This document shows positions 11,801 to 20,640 of a stretch of 64,000 nucleotides of DNA, piece by piece. Source of the DNA: Lutraria lutraria (taxonomy: Eukaryota; Mollusca; Bivalvia; Venerida; Mactridae); contig OZ026840.1 of NCBI GenBank assembly GCA_964023205.1, positions 28,648,064 to 28,712,063 on the forward strand, read 5' to 3'. How positions within the stretch are numbered: position 1 is the stretch's first letter; each line of letters opens with the position of its first letter. A program made the translations under genes and the position numbers. The notes under the pieces were generated by a model. The model was not told where the DNA came from, did no database searches, and saw only the letters and a program-made list of their open reading frames with translations.

Positions 11801-14800
11801 GATGCTTCTTTATTCGCTTGGAATGTCTCAACAACCTGAAAATATAAACAGAATTCATGCATTCATTTATATATATATATTTATATGCCTTTAAGTGGTC
11901 ACATAGAAAAATGCTCTAAATCAGACCCTAAATATTCTATTTTTTCTTTTTATAAGTTTCACAATAATGATGTTTCAGCTAGGTTGTCCAAAGAACATTA
12001 TTTTATTGATATATTTGTTCCAAAATTAAACACACTTTGATGACGTTACAATTTTGACGTTGTGTACACATAACTGTGACGTTGCTATGTAACTACGTAA
12101 ATTTTGACGCCATTTTATTATTAATGACCTGATGAGTCAGTGACGAAACCGGTTGGCAATTTAAATATATAATAATACCTATGGAATGTAAGTTATTTTT
12201 CATTATATATATATATATCTGCTCCGCCTTTCTGACAATATTTTATGTGCGCTTTATCGATGTCCCTACCCCAACTACTGAGCAGGAAAATCACAGGAAT
12301 GGGATGAGGCATGTATCAGTGCTTTAAAGAATTGCGATAAAGAACCAGTAAAACTATTCAAAATAAGAGTAGGGATATATATATAAATGGTAGAGCAGCT
12401 GACTTGCAAGCATGTCATGAGTTCGAACCCCAATTACATACATTATTTTTTTTAATTTACTTTCATCAAAAGGAAGGATGAATGCAGCAGCATTGTATAA
12501 ATGAATTGGTAGTGTTAATGATATCAACCAGCTTGATAAGCTCAGTTGGTAGAGCATCCAACTTGCAAGCAGGAGGTCACAGGTTTGGGCCCCATTTTCC
12601 TCCTTCTATTACACTAACCTACCTGAGATATACCGCTGTCACAACTGTCTGAGTGGTGAGAAAATGCAGGTGATAATGGTTCTGTCTTTATAACTTCATC
12701 AGGTGAGTGAGCATTTAATAAACCTGGAAATAAAACAGTTTCTACATTATAGATGACCTTAACCAGGAGTGTGATTGGGTCATGCAAACAAAATAACATT
12801 TTTTAAAGTAAATAACACAAACATATGAAGGAAAGCCAGAATAAAAGGGGGACATAAACGATTTAACAGAGTTTTTCAACAATATTTCAGTTATATACAG
12901 AGCCAGGTTCACCTAACTAGTTTTCCTGCGCTGTATTTTACAGAGGTGGATTCAAGGTCTGGCGCATCCAGTGTGCGCCCCTCTAAAAGTCCATGACTTG
13001 AAATGTCCATGAAATGAAATATACAATGTATATGGTCCTTGTGCCCCCCTCTACCTTACATCCTTGATCCGCCTGTTCTAACCAGTACTAACTTACCCTT
13101 CCACAAGGAGCTAGCAACTTCTCAAAATATGGAAGGAAATTGACTAAAAATTCCCTCTGTTTAATATAAAATCAACCCTCCAAAGGTATGTGGACCCCTA
13201 GCAGAAGTTGCCCCAAAGATGTGTGAGGGCGCTGGTTGAGAAAAGGCCTTAGCCTGTTGATTTTGGGTAGAATTATCGCTAAAATTGCTGAATTGGGAAA
13301 ATAAAATAGCTGGTTTAAGTTTGGATGTTTGGAAAATCTGCACTATTTTAATGAAATTTTCAATTGAGTAAAGGCCTTTAATATTAGCCTCTGTTATAGA
13401 AGGTGAAAAACCCATGAAACATACTGAGTTGATATAAACTTACCACTAACACCACTGTCTGAGCTGTCGCTCCAATCATTAAGAAGATCATCATGAGTAG
13501 TTGATGGAAAAAATGAACAATTATCGGCACCATCAGGTAACTGCAATATCAAAATATATCAACTGAACTATGACTGTATTACCTCAAATTACAAAAAAAA
13601 ATGTACCTAATTAAATATTTTGTTTGATACATACCAATTAATGCACTATAAAAGTATTGGTTTTAAATAATGTATCAACAGTACATTTATCTAATGACTA
13701 CATCTATTGATTTGAGACTGACAGAAAATATAGCATATAAATTATATACATCATAATGATTTAATAGCCTCAAGGCTGACTAACTTCAGAGGTTTTCGCA
13801 TAAACAATTCAACATGAAATTCCTTCAATAAAATCAATGTAAAATATTTTGCCCGCAACCATCAAACAGAATGAAAGGCCATAATGTATAAATGATTTCA
13901 TTATGACATGAATTATCAATAAAATACAATTTGAATTTCAACAAATTTTACAAATTATGATATTTGAGAAATATGTTGCACTTCAATCATACTCAGGTCA
14001 GTGGTAGCAAAAGATATCAAAATATGTAACAGTTAAAACTAAAAATGTGCCTGGAGGACACAAATGCCCCCCGCTGAGCGCTAAGTCAAAAAGGGGCCAT
14101 AACTCCTGTGAAATGCTTGGATTTAAAATAAAAATCGAACTTGGCCTGTATTTTATTATTATACACCTTCGTGTAAAATATGAAACCAATCCATGAAATA
14201 TTTTTTGTAATTATCGCTCGGAAACCAAAATTTGAACGATAGGACGGACAGGGGTAACATTTTATCCCCTCCCCCCCATTGAAATGGTGGGATGTTACAA
14301 AACTATCAAAGCTTGATAGACCATCAATTGATTTTTTATCGCTAAACGGTTACAAACTGTAGTATTTTTTTAGAAATGCAGGGCAAAACTGTACCTGTAA
14401 GTCAGTGTGAAAATCGTTGACAAAATCAATATTTGGCAGAGGAGAATCTAAACCCATTATCTCTGTAAGCTCCATACTGGCTTCTGAAATAATAAAATAG
14501 ACACTGTGTCACATCTGAAACCTTTGAAAAAACAGTCAAACCTGTCATTATTTTAAAAACTATCATATATATTAATATTATTTAGAACAAAATGACCTCA
14601 GAATAAATACCACCTATCAATAAAAACCACATTATGTCCTTTCGAAGGGTTGTCTTTGTTCACATTCTTGATTTTAGTTCATGACTCCACAATGTTCATA
14701 ATTTTAAGATTATCAAGTTGGAGCCACTTTTTGCTACGCAACGTCACATGACATGATGCGAATCGCCAAGAAGTTACTAAGGTCTTTAATCAAAGTATGT

Positions 14801-17800
14801 ATACATGTACCTTCACAGCTTGTACTTGTACTTTAGTTGTAGTGTAATACATGAGTTAGTAAAGTTTAGCAGAACCAAGACAATATTACATTTCAATTAC
14901 ACTCACCACTATTAAAGTCCTTAGTTTTTAACATTAACAAGCACAAAAAGTCAATCATATTCAAAAGTAACTCATCTTATGTTTTGAATTTTTTTCATTC
15001 AAGAACTAGGCACCCCACATGATAAAATATTTTATTTCTACGTTTTTCTGTAAGATACGCATCTCCATATAACCGAAATTGGACTGTAGAGCGGGCATTT
15101 ATTCATGATTATGATAATTAGTTTCAGTGCTCCAGCTAGACTTTGGGAAGGGCAGGGCCTTGGCAAGGACATTAGGGCACTTGTAACGCGCGAAAATCTG
15201 CTTAGCACACAATACATTTGCAGCATTTAAATAAACTATAATACCATATGTTTGTTATTGTTGATTATTTTATTTCTTTTTTTGTGTTTTGTTATGACAC
15301 ATGGAAGGGTAAATTTTTTTTGCTTGAACCACCTTTAAAGACTCAATTCTAAGAGTGCCCAGTGCCCATTATTTTCATATATTGTAACTATCATATATAT
15401 ATGTATCATATAACAATTTTAATAACAGAAAAAAATATCATGTGTAATTCTATTCTCAAAATTGTTCAAAGATTCACACACCCTATCCACATAGTTTAAC
15501 ATTGACAAGCACAAAAAGTAACACATCTTCCGTTTTAATTTTCATTTTAGTAACTAATCAATCCAAGAATTAGACTCTCAACAACATAATTTGTTTGTAC
15601 GTTTTTCCGTAAGATACGTCATTCAATACCGGAATCGGACCGTACAACGGGCGTTTATTCATTATTATTATAATTAGCTTTATTCGGCGATGTTTCAACT
15701 TTATCGTTAAATCGATAAGTAAAGCGAAAGTAGGTTTTCGGAAAACGGTTAGGTCATGTAGTAGTGGATTAACTGATTTACACATAGATTTTCGATTTAT
15801 TTCATAAATGTGACGGCCCTTTGCAATTTCTGTCGGTCTCGGACCGACATACTTGAATAAATGTCTACGATAGTAAATACTTGCTTTTCAAGATGCTAAT
15901 TGACCATGACTAAGTGTCGGTAAATTAATCAAAGACTATCAGTTTAATTGACGCGGTTATATGCATTTTTTTAATCCGATCGATAATGCCCAGGGCGTCA
16001 ATTCCTTATCTAGTGTTATAAACAAATGCATACCCGTATAATGACTTTGTTTTGACACGACTGGTTCCGTGAGAAACAATGCGATTATACACGATCTCAT
16101 TATGTATGCCGGTAACCAGTCGTCAACACAGTTACATGCGTGATTAAATATCGCTGCGAGCAAGCATGGATTTCACAGTTTCAATTAACACGCTTTGATC
16201 GTAAACAAAACGATTGATGGTAGAAAATAGGTCCTTTATAAACGATGTTAGCATGATTTGTAGGGCAGGGTCTTTGAAAAAGGCAGGGCGTCTGTTTTTC
16301 AGGGCAGGGCGCGACGCCCTGCAGAAACGGGCTAGCTGGAGCACTGAGTTTTATTCAGCGATTTAGACTTTATTCTTATAAATCGATACGTAAAGCGAAA
16401 GCAGGTATCCAGAAAATGATTACTTAGGTCAACTAGTTGATTCAAAACAACAATGCGCATTTTCATTAAACCGTCATTTATGTGCTTAATTTAACAGATC
16501 ATAAAGAAATACTAATTGTGAAAAATAAGGGTAAGACCAAGCAAAATCAATCCATGCAGCAATCTCATTTGTTAGAGGTGCGAAGTTAGTGATGCGAATC
16601 AGGATTAACAATCATATCTGATATGCGACTGCCACAGGCAGTTGTTTTTTTACTTCCACAACTGATTATTGAACGACTCCACGTTACCTGCAAAATGTCA
16701 AAGGTCACGCAGCCGCTTTCAACATAAAGCAGTCTATTAACTATTCTGGAGGTTAAAATTGAGATTTTATACGCTTTCGCCACTTGTCAATTGTTGGAGC
16801 CACATTAGTCAGACTTTGGCCAATTGGCTCTTGAAAGTGAGTATCATTACTATTAGCACATGACTCCGGGCGGGATTTTGAAAAAGCTGAGACAGAAAAA
16901 TTCACTCATAATTTTTTATCAACCCGTGATTCATACTGTTATATAGGTCATCTGGTCGATTCAAAACTATACACATTTTTATCTATCCGTCATTTACACG
17001 CTATACTGGACAATTGGAATAAATTAATTTACACTTAATAACAGCTCACGCATTCGTTGGAAAACATATTGAAATAGGGTAAAAACAAAGGCAAAATGAG
17101 TCAGTGATTTTTACTTGCCGATTGATTTAATCTTCTTTGGATAACATAGAAGGACTCAGATGTTTCTGTTGATTAAATGACCCTTCTCAGCCATAACAAT
17201 CTATGTTGATTGCCATAAAGTATTCCTTGTATGCTAAATACTGTGGTGTGCCTATTACCGCTGGTGCCTGGACAATAACAGGGGTGTGATTCCTCCAAGA
17301 GCAAAAAGGCTGAAATACCCTAACCCCACCCCCTCATGCTTGCAAAAACATAATTTTTTAGTAGGGCTGTGGATCGTTGGGTTAGTGGCGATCCGATCCA
17401 ATCCATGATTCAACACTCATGATCCACAAATTGAATCACAAATCTTTTGTTATCAATTAATCCATCTAAAACTTAAACATTGCAGTTGTGAAGACAATTA
17501 TTTGTTTATTTTTTGGAATAATGAAGTAAACCAATATAAATTGTCCTATGGCTTAAATTTATACATACCCCTTCCAGCTAATTCATTTACAACATCATTA
17601 ATTAAAGAACCGACTGGACATCTCGGCCAACAAGTAGTCCATGATGAGACAATATTTATTCATAGAAAAGGGATTTTTAAGAAAAAACAATACACTTTTA
17701 ATTTGTTAAAAAACAAGATCGCGAACCATGAATCTTAGTAATGACGAATATTCATACTCGATCTTTCAATTTGATTTGTAAATATCCGAGTACTCAGATA

Positions 17801-19773
17801 CTCGCCACAGCCCTAGTACTAGTAGAATGTATATGGATTACTATGACAGGGGTGTAAAAATCCACTCGTCCGCTCGTATTTGCGACTAAGTTTCATGGTC
17901 GGACAAGCGATATTTCAAATAACAGTCATCCGACTGGACGACTAAGTTTCATAGTCTCAATTAATCTTAAGTTTTTGCAAGAAAACTAAGTTTTCGATCG
18001 GTAAATAAATCATGTTCACCAAACGCTTTACTTTAGCAAGGGAGGTAAATATGACTAGCTATCGTCATAGCAACGCTCTTGGTCGGTCAAGTAGCAAAAA
18101 GTGGGTAGACTGGTATGCAGTGTTGCACCGTCTACCGCATTTTTCATGGTAGATTTTTCGAGTTCGGAACACAGTCTAAGTTTGTCACGTCATGTCGTCT
18201 GTCATTACAAAGAAGATGCAATTGAAATCCGTCTCCCGAGTCTTGCATGTATGATATTTCAAATTGACCATGACGATGCATGTTGTTTGTTTGCATCTAT
18301 CAACACCAATTTTCAATTGCCCCAAGCTGTGATTCTGCGACATTGGAATTCAATAAAAATCTACGGTGCTGGTCGTATTTTCCGAAAAATCACTATACAC
18401 TTTACTTGATATTCACATGTCTTGATGGTATTTATTGAATATTAACTACAATATAATGTTGCATTAAGCATTATGACGAACAAAAAAAATAAGACTCATT
18501 AATTTTCAAAAACGGTCGTTACACTTATATTTCCATGAAGTATATATATTTCGGACGAAAATTTTCGGATAACAGCACCACATGGTGAAGCCGTGCGTCA
18601 TCTAAAAGGTGTTTAATGTGAACCTGTAATTGTGGTATCTTATCTTTGATGTGACGAGTAGAAAACTATATTTCCACACCCCTGTTAGAAGCAATATGAT
18701 GTAACATTGTACAGATATGAGCAAAGTTAGAAAAAATGTGAGGACGACCCAACTTTATGTAAGGACGACCAACATTTTGCATTTAGTCGTCCTGCAGGAC
18801 GACTGCCTTTCAAAAAAATTTTACACCCCTGTATGATATGGTCTTTGATTATGTTTTTTTGTACATGTTTATAGATAAACAGGTATGAGCAAGTAATAAT
18901 ACAAAATGCTTTAATGATATAAAGCTCAGAAGCTTTTTTGAGTAGGTCAGACTGAATCTGGACCCTTTTGTTTCAAAGATTTTAAGACAAAAAAGAGGAG
19001 CCCAACTGAAAGAAGGAAGAATCACACCGCTGAATAACAATGACCGGCACATGCGTGTCACCGTTTCCATTTAGCATTTGTTCACATTGCATACTGCGAC
19101 TTTAAAACATTTTCAAGTCAATTTATCGTTCATGATCCAGTCATTTGAATTCATATCAAATTAATTCTGCTATATAATTATTATTGCTGTGTTAAAACTA
19201 ATGATTTTAAAGCACTAGCCCAAACTATAAGTGAACTGAAGAATCAAAACAGTACTTTTGAAAATTTGAGATTTTCATGCATCAAAATCCTGGGGCTCGT
19301 GACAGTCAAATGAACAGCCTATTTTCAAAACAATCATCAGATAATAACAAAACAAATATAATATTACATGACTTGAGCCATGGCTCATCATCATTTACAT
19401 ATACGAACAATAAGCAACACAATGAGTATATTGAATTGACTTCAGACAATGATATTTATAAACAAAGATCTGTGTCTCATTCTCAAGGCCAGCCAACTAC
19501 ACTAGATAGAAATTTTCTACATAGATCTACAAGGTGACGAGCATTATAGGCAACAACCATAAATTCAGTATGCACACTGCTACATTAAGACTGCCACAAA
19601 TGTCTTTGTACTTATTACATAAAGAATCGACAGAAATTTCGCGAAAGTCAATCATTTCATATAAAAAACGACAAGGAAGTTTTGGTTATGTCTAGCTTAC
19701 CCCAGTCTTCGTTTGAAAGCATGTTGTTGGCGAAGAATTTCCGGTCAACCTCAGAAACAAAATCGGTCTCCAT
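2802..19773 (-). CDS. ATF6: Cyclic AMP-dependent transcription factor ATF-6 homologue (15 coding exons, complete)
   Basis: ATF6 is an ER-membrane stress sensor. On unfolded-protein stress it moves to the Golgi, is cut by site-1 and site-2 proteases, and its N-terminal bZIP part enters the nucleus to activate chaperone genes. Coding exons in transcript order: 19773-19701, 14483-14395, 13540-13444, 12723-12623, 11835-11684, 11265-11132, 9403-9204, 8615-8538, 8197-8090, 7248-7148, 6577-6335, 5739-5575, 4740-4626, 4445-4361, 2962-2802. All phases agree and total 1902 nt (633 residues plus stop), close to the roughly 670 of human ATF6. The start METDFVSEVDRKFF follows an in-frame ATG at 19773. Visible marks are the basic region KRQQRMIKNRESAS, a leucine zipper, a transmembrane segment near residues 361-380 and a lumenal QIDCEVMNT block. 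Intron 5 needs a GC donor. Exon 11 has a weak donor (GTTTGC). No break was found. Confidence 0.95.
4228..4300 (+). repeat. tRNA-derived SINE head (family E) in ATF6 intron 14
   Basis: The stretch AAGCTCAGTTGGTAGAGC gives a tRNA A box, followed by an anticodon-like arm (CTGTCTTACAAGCAG) and a B box GGTTCAAGCC. The same head recurs at 12540, 12385, and on the minus strand at about 62390 and 62645. It lacks an acceptor-stem match, so it reads as a SINE promoter rather than a working tRNA gene. Confidence 0.7.
4816..5038 (-). repeat. tRNA-derived SINE (family A) in ATF6 intron 12
   Basis: On the minus strand it has a Ser-type tRNA-like head (GAGTGGTTAAGG near 5025, then CTCTCACCGATAGAGGGTC) and a conserved body (ATGTCTCTTTACGTGAGAAA, then GTACTGGTTCTTCCC) ending in an AAACTCAAACAAACAAA tail. 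Other copies: 28072-28326 (minus), 42936-43048 (partial), 50030-50277 and 62968-63212 (plus). Confidence 0.8.
5432..5445. repeat. Poly-C run (14 nt)
   Basis: Homopolymer in ATF6 intron 12, next to a decayed piece of the CAGTCAAACCTG MITE family (about 5450-5545). Length is likely to vary between alleles or by assembly error. Confidence 0.8.
6020..6032. repeat. Poly-C run (13 nt)
   Basis: Homopolymer in ATF6 intron 11. Just downstream (about 6205-6300) is a short piece resembling the family B SINE body. Confidence 0.75.
6608..6740 (-). mobile_element. MITE-like element, GAGAGGTTG family (partial) in ATF6 intron 10
   Basis: It begins ACAGTACAACCTTTCCAGAG and carries the words TTGAGCAACAACCTCCC and AACAACAGCATGC. 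These are the reverse complement of the element at 55259-55442 and resemble 48075-48240. The right edge is decayed. Confidence 0.6.
7148..7248 (-). other. ATF6: ATF6 exon 10: transmembrane segment
   Basis: Residues 345-378. A basic stop (TIKK) is followed by the hydrophobic run TVVLCMFVMLSLNVGSW, which continues into exon 11 as SNIVL. The Asn in LNVG sits where site-2 protease needs a helix-breaking Asn in vertebrate ATF6 (LNYGP). The following Pro of the vertebrate motif is replaced by Ser here. Confidence 0.85.
7420..7650 (-). repeat. tRNA-derived SINE (family D)
   Basis: The minus-strand head is GGTCTAGTGGTAAGACCCTG with a B box GGGTTTGATTC near 7580. The body words AGTAGTTGGGATGGGG and ACTGGTTCTTTAA are shared with 12238-12380 and 33735-33985. 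Confidence 0.6.
7692..7875. mobile_element. Foldback MITE, ATACTGTGGAATCATT family (ATF6 intron 9)
   Basis: It starts ATACTGTGGAATCATTAATT and ends ATAAAAATACAGTAT. The arms contain matching TTTTCGTTGGGG and CCCAATGAAAATAAAT words, so the element is largely palindromic. Other copies: 43526-43730, 47623-47834, a short one at 63646-63735, and a fragment near 4500-4575. No coding capacity. Confidence 0.75.
8090..8615 (-). other. ATF6: ATF6 exons 8-9: bZIP domain
   Basis: Exon 8 (8615-8538) encodes residues 283-308 with the basic DNA-contact motif NRESASLSRKRKKE. The N-x-x-x-A-x-x-x-S-R pattern of ATF6 is kept, with ASLSRKR in place of the vertebrate ACQSRKK. Exon 9 (8197-8090) encodes residues 309-344 with heptad-spaced leucines (SSLEGRLKAFSDENDKL and on), forming the zipper. 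Both exons are phase 0 at each end, so they are modular. Donors are GTAAGT in both. Confidence 0.95.
9545..9745 (-). repeat. tRNA-derived SINE (family B) in ATF6 intron 6
   Basis: The right end, read on the minus strand, gives a head GGCCGTGGTCCAGTGGTTAT. The body contains ACTTACCCTTCCACAAG, AGAAAATCAACATTTT and GGGTATGACC. Related copies: 46440-46665 and a diverged one at about 12890-13150. Confidence 0.65.
10788..10797. repeat. Poly-G run (10 nt)
   Basis: Homopolymer in ATF6 intron 6. The rest of this intron (about 9750-11131) is AT-rich with no recognisable feature. Confidence 0.7.
12110..12180 (+). other. Hammerhead-ribozyme-like core (degenerate)
   Basis: CTGATGA (12129-12135) is followed by a short hairpin GTC-AGT-GAC and then GAAA (12145-12148), the invariant core order of a hammerhead ribozyme. 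Flanking TTATTATTA (12116-12124) and TAATAATA (12168-12175) could pair as a distal stem I. The position that should be U before the cleavage base reads C, so it is probably an inactive relic of a Penelope-like or retrozyme element. The assignment rests on motif reading only. Confidence 0.35.
12238..12600 (+). repeat. Compound SINE: family D tail plus two tandem tRNA-like heads
   Basis: 12238-12380 carries the family D tail (CCCCAACTACTGAGCAG and on). Then come two tRNA-like heads, 12387-12430 (GGTAGAGCAGCTGACTTGC, B box GAGTTCGAACC) and 12535-12595 (AAGCTCAGTTGGTAGAGC, then a weak B box). The roughly 150-bp spacing between heads resembles the minus-strand pair at 62345-62650, which suggests a dimeric SINE. 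Confidence 0.6.
15125..16346. mobile_element. hAT-like DNA transposon in ATF6 intron 1 (5-bp TSD AGTTT)
   Basis: Perfect 15-bp terminal inverted repeats: CAGTGCTCCAGCTAG at 15125-15139 and its complement at 16332-16346. AGTTT flanks both ends (15120-15124 and 16347-16351). No transposase is readable; short open frames inside show no family match. Internal sequence about 15495-15800 resembles the host flanks (14930-15124 joined to 16347-16480), so it also gives an internal view of an unoccupied site. Confidence 0.8.
17364..17813. mobile_element. hAT-like non-autonomous transposon (5-bp TSD TAGTA)
   Basis: Ends GGGCTGTGG and CCACAGCCC are inverted repeats. TAGTA is duplicated at 17359-17363 and 17814-17818. 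Length 450 bp. The 78-residue open frame at 17502-17738 has no recognisable domain and is probably chance. Confidence 0.7.
17847..18831. mobile_element. hAT-like non-autonomous transposon (5-bp TSD TATGA)
   Basis: Terminal repeats CAGGGGTGTAAAA and TTTTACACCCCTG bound a 985-bp element, with TATGA at 17842-17846 and 18832-18836. Subterminal GGACGAC/GTCGTCC words recur at both ends, including a palindrome GTCGTCCTGCAGGACGAC near 18786. A 102-residue open frame at 18101-18409 sits inside; I see no transposase signature in it. Confidence 0.8.
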
Positions 19774-19990
19774 TGTCAGCGAATAGAACACGAACTAAAA
19801 CAAATGGGAGTTGTCAAATAATCAATATCAGTTTCATGTTTCAGCGTGGAAAATAACAATATCCCGTCGGGCTTTTAAACCGGAAACAGTTGGATTGTCA
19901 ATGGTGCGTTTTTTTCGTTTATATGTGAAAATTGGTTAGGGATATGCCGGTTCGTCGGACGGACCTCTAAATTATAATTAAATATCTGCA
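19774..19990 (-). promoter_or_regulatory. Probable ATF6 5' UTR and promoter-proximal region
   Basis: Sequence immediately upstream of the ATF6 start codon on the minus strand. It holds a few CpGs (CCGGTTT and CCCGACGGG near 19865-19885) but no TATA box or ERSE that I can defend. A repeat element begins just beyond, near 19990. The call rests on position. Confidence 0.3.
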
Positions 19991-20640
19991 TGGCTACATA
20001 AGACGTTCGCAAGGAGATTTTTTTAAAACTTTGCATGATCTTAGCATAACAGAAACATCTAAAAGCGAAAAAAATGGGAGTCACTGATCTCGTTTTTGAG
20101 TTATCTGTCCATGTATTTGATTTTTGGCTTATTTTATGATAAACTGGTTCCCGTTGACTTGTGTGTACACTGCAACATGGAACGGGAACCAGTTAAATTT
20201 TATGCTCTTTCAAGGGCAGATAGCTAATACATAAAAAGTTTTAAAGGACTGAAAATTCTTCAAAATTAGGCCATTTTTAAAGAAAATTGTCATTGGTATA
20301 GGCAATTTTAAAGACCTGTACATGCATGTATGTATAGGTCTTTGGTTTAGGTAAAGAAAGAAAAAAAAATAAACAAACCACTCTTTACCAATTCATAAAA
20401 TATTTCATAATGAATTATAAAGAAGTCGGCTACATAAAAAGAAAAAGAAATAAGGTATTGCTTTCCTTCATTATTAATTATCTGCCCTTGAAATGACCTA
20501 AAATAAGCCCAAAATTCAAGTGCAGATAAATAAAAAAAAACGAGATCAATGATCCCCATGTTTTTCGCTTTAAAAATGTTTCTGTTATCATATGCTATGA
20601 TCATTCAAGTTTTAAAGAAATCTCTTGATCAGTTTTAATT
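19985..20640. mobile_element. Foldback element with internal 14-bp hairpin
   Basis: The outer arms are inverted copies: GTTTCTGTTATxxxATGCTATGATCA-type sequence near 20580-20605 mirrors TGATCTTAGCATAACAGAAAC near 20035-20056. ACGAGATCAxTGATC near 20540 mirrors TGATCTCGTTTTTGAG near 20084. Between them, AACTGGTTCCCGTT (20142-20155) pairs with AACGGGAACCAGTT (20181-20194). Related copies: 29690-29945, and 38800-38915 joined to 39781-39825. Confidence 0.6.

Larger units (their letters stand above)
9204..19773 (-). other. ATF6: ATF6 exons 1-7: N-terminal transactivation and linker region
   Basis: Residues 1-282. The region is acidic and Ser/Pro-rich, as expected for the activation domain. Exon 2 (14483-14395) gives an acidic/hydrophobic stretch around LDSPLPNIDFVNDF. 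Exon 3 ends in the conserved SDSSDSGVSG block. Exon 4 (12723-12623) has VIKTEPLSPA, with a possible sumoylation core (VIKTEP) beside an SP motif. Exon 5 (11835-11684) is Ser-Pro-rich and ends IKSETLSPLSS, a second IKxE-type motif. Exon 7 (9403-9204) has LVLTAEEFQQL just before the bZIP, a motif shared with CREB3-like proteins. The function of single motifs is inferred from the family. Confidence 0.85.

Noticed and set aside
18101..18409. 102-residue open frame upstream of ATF6 exon 2
   Set aside because: It lies wholly inside a hAT-like non-autonomous element; no transposase motif was seen, so I do not call a gene.
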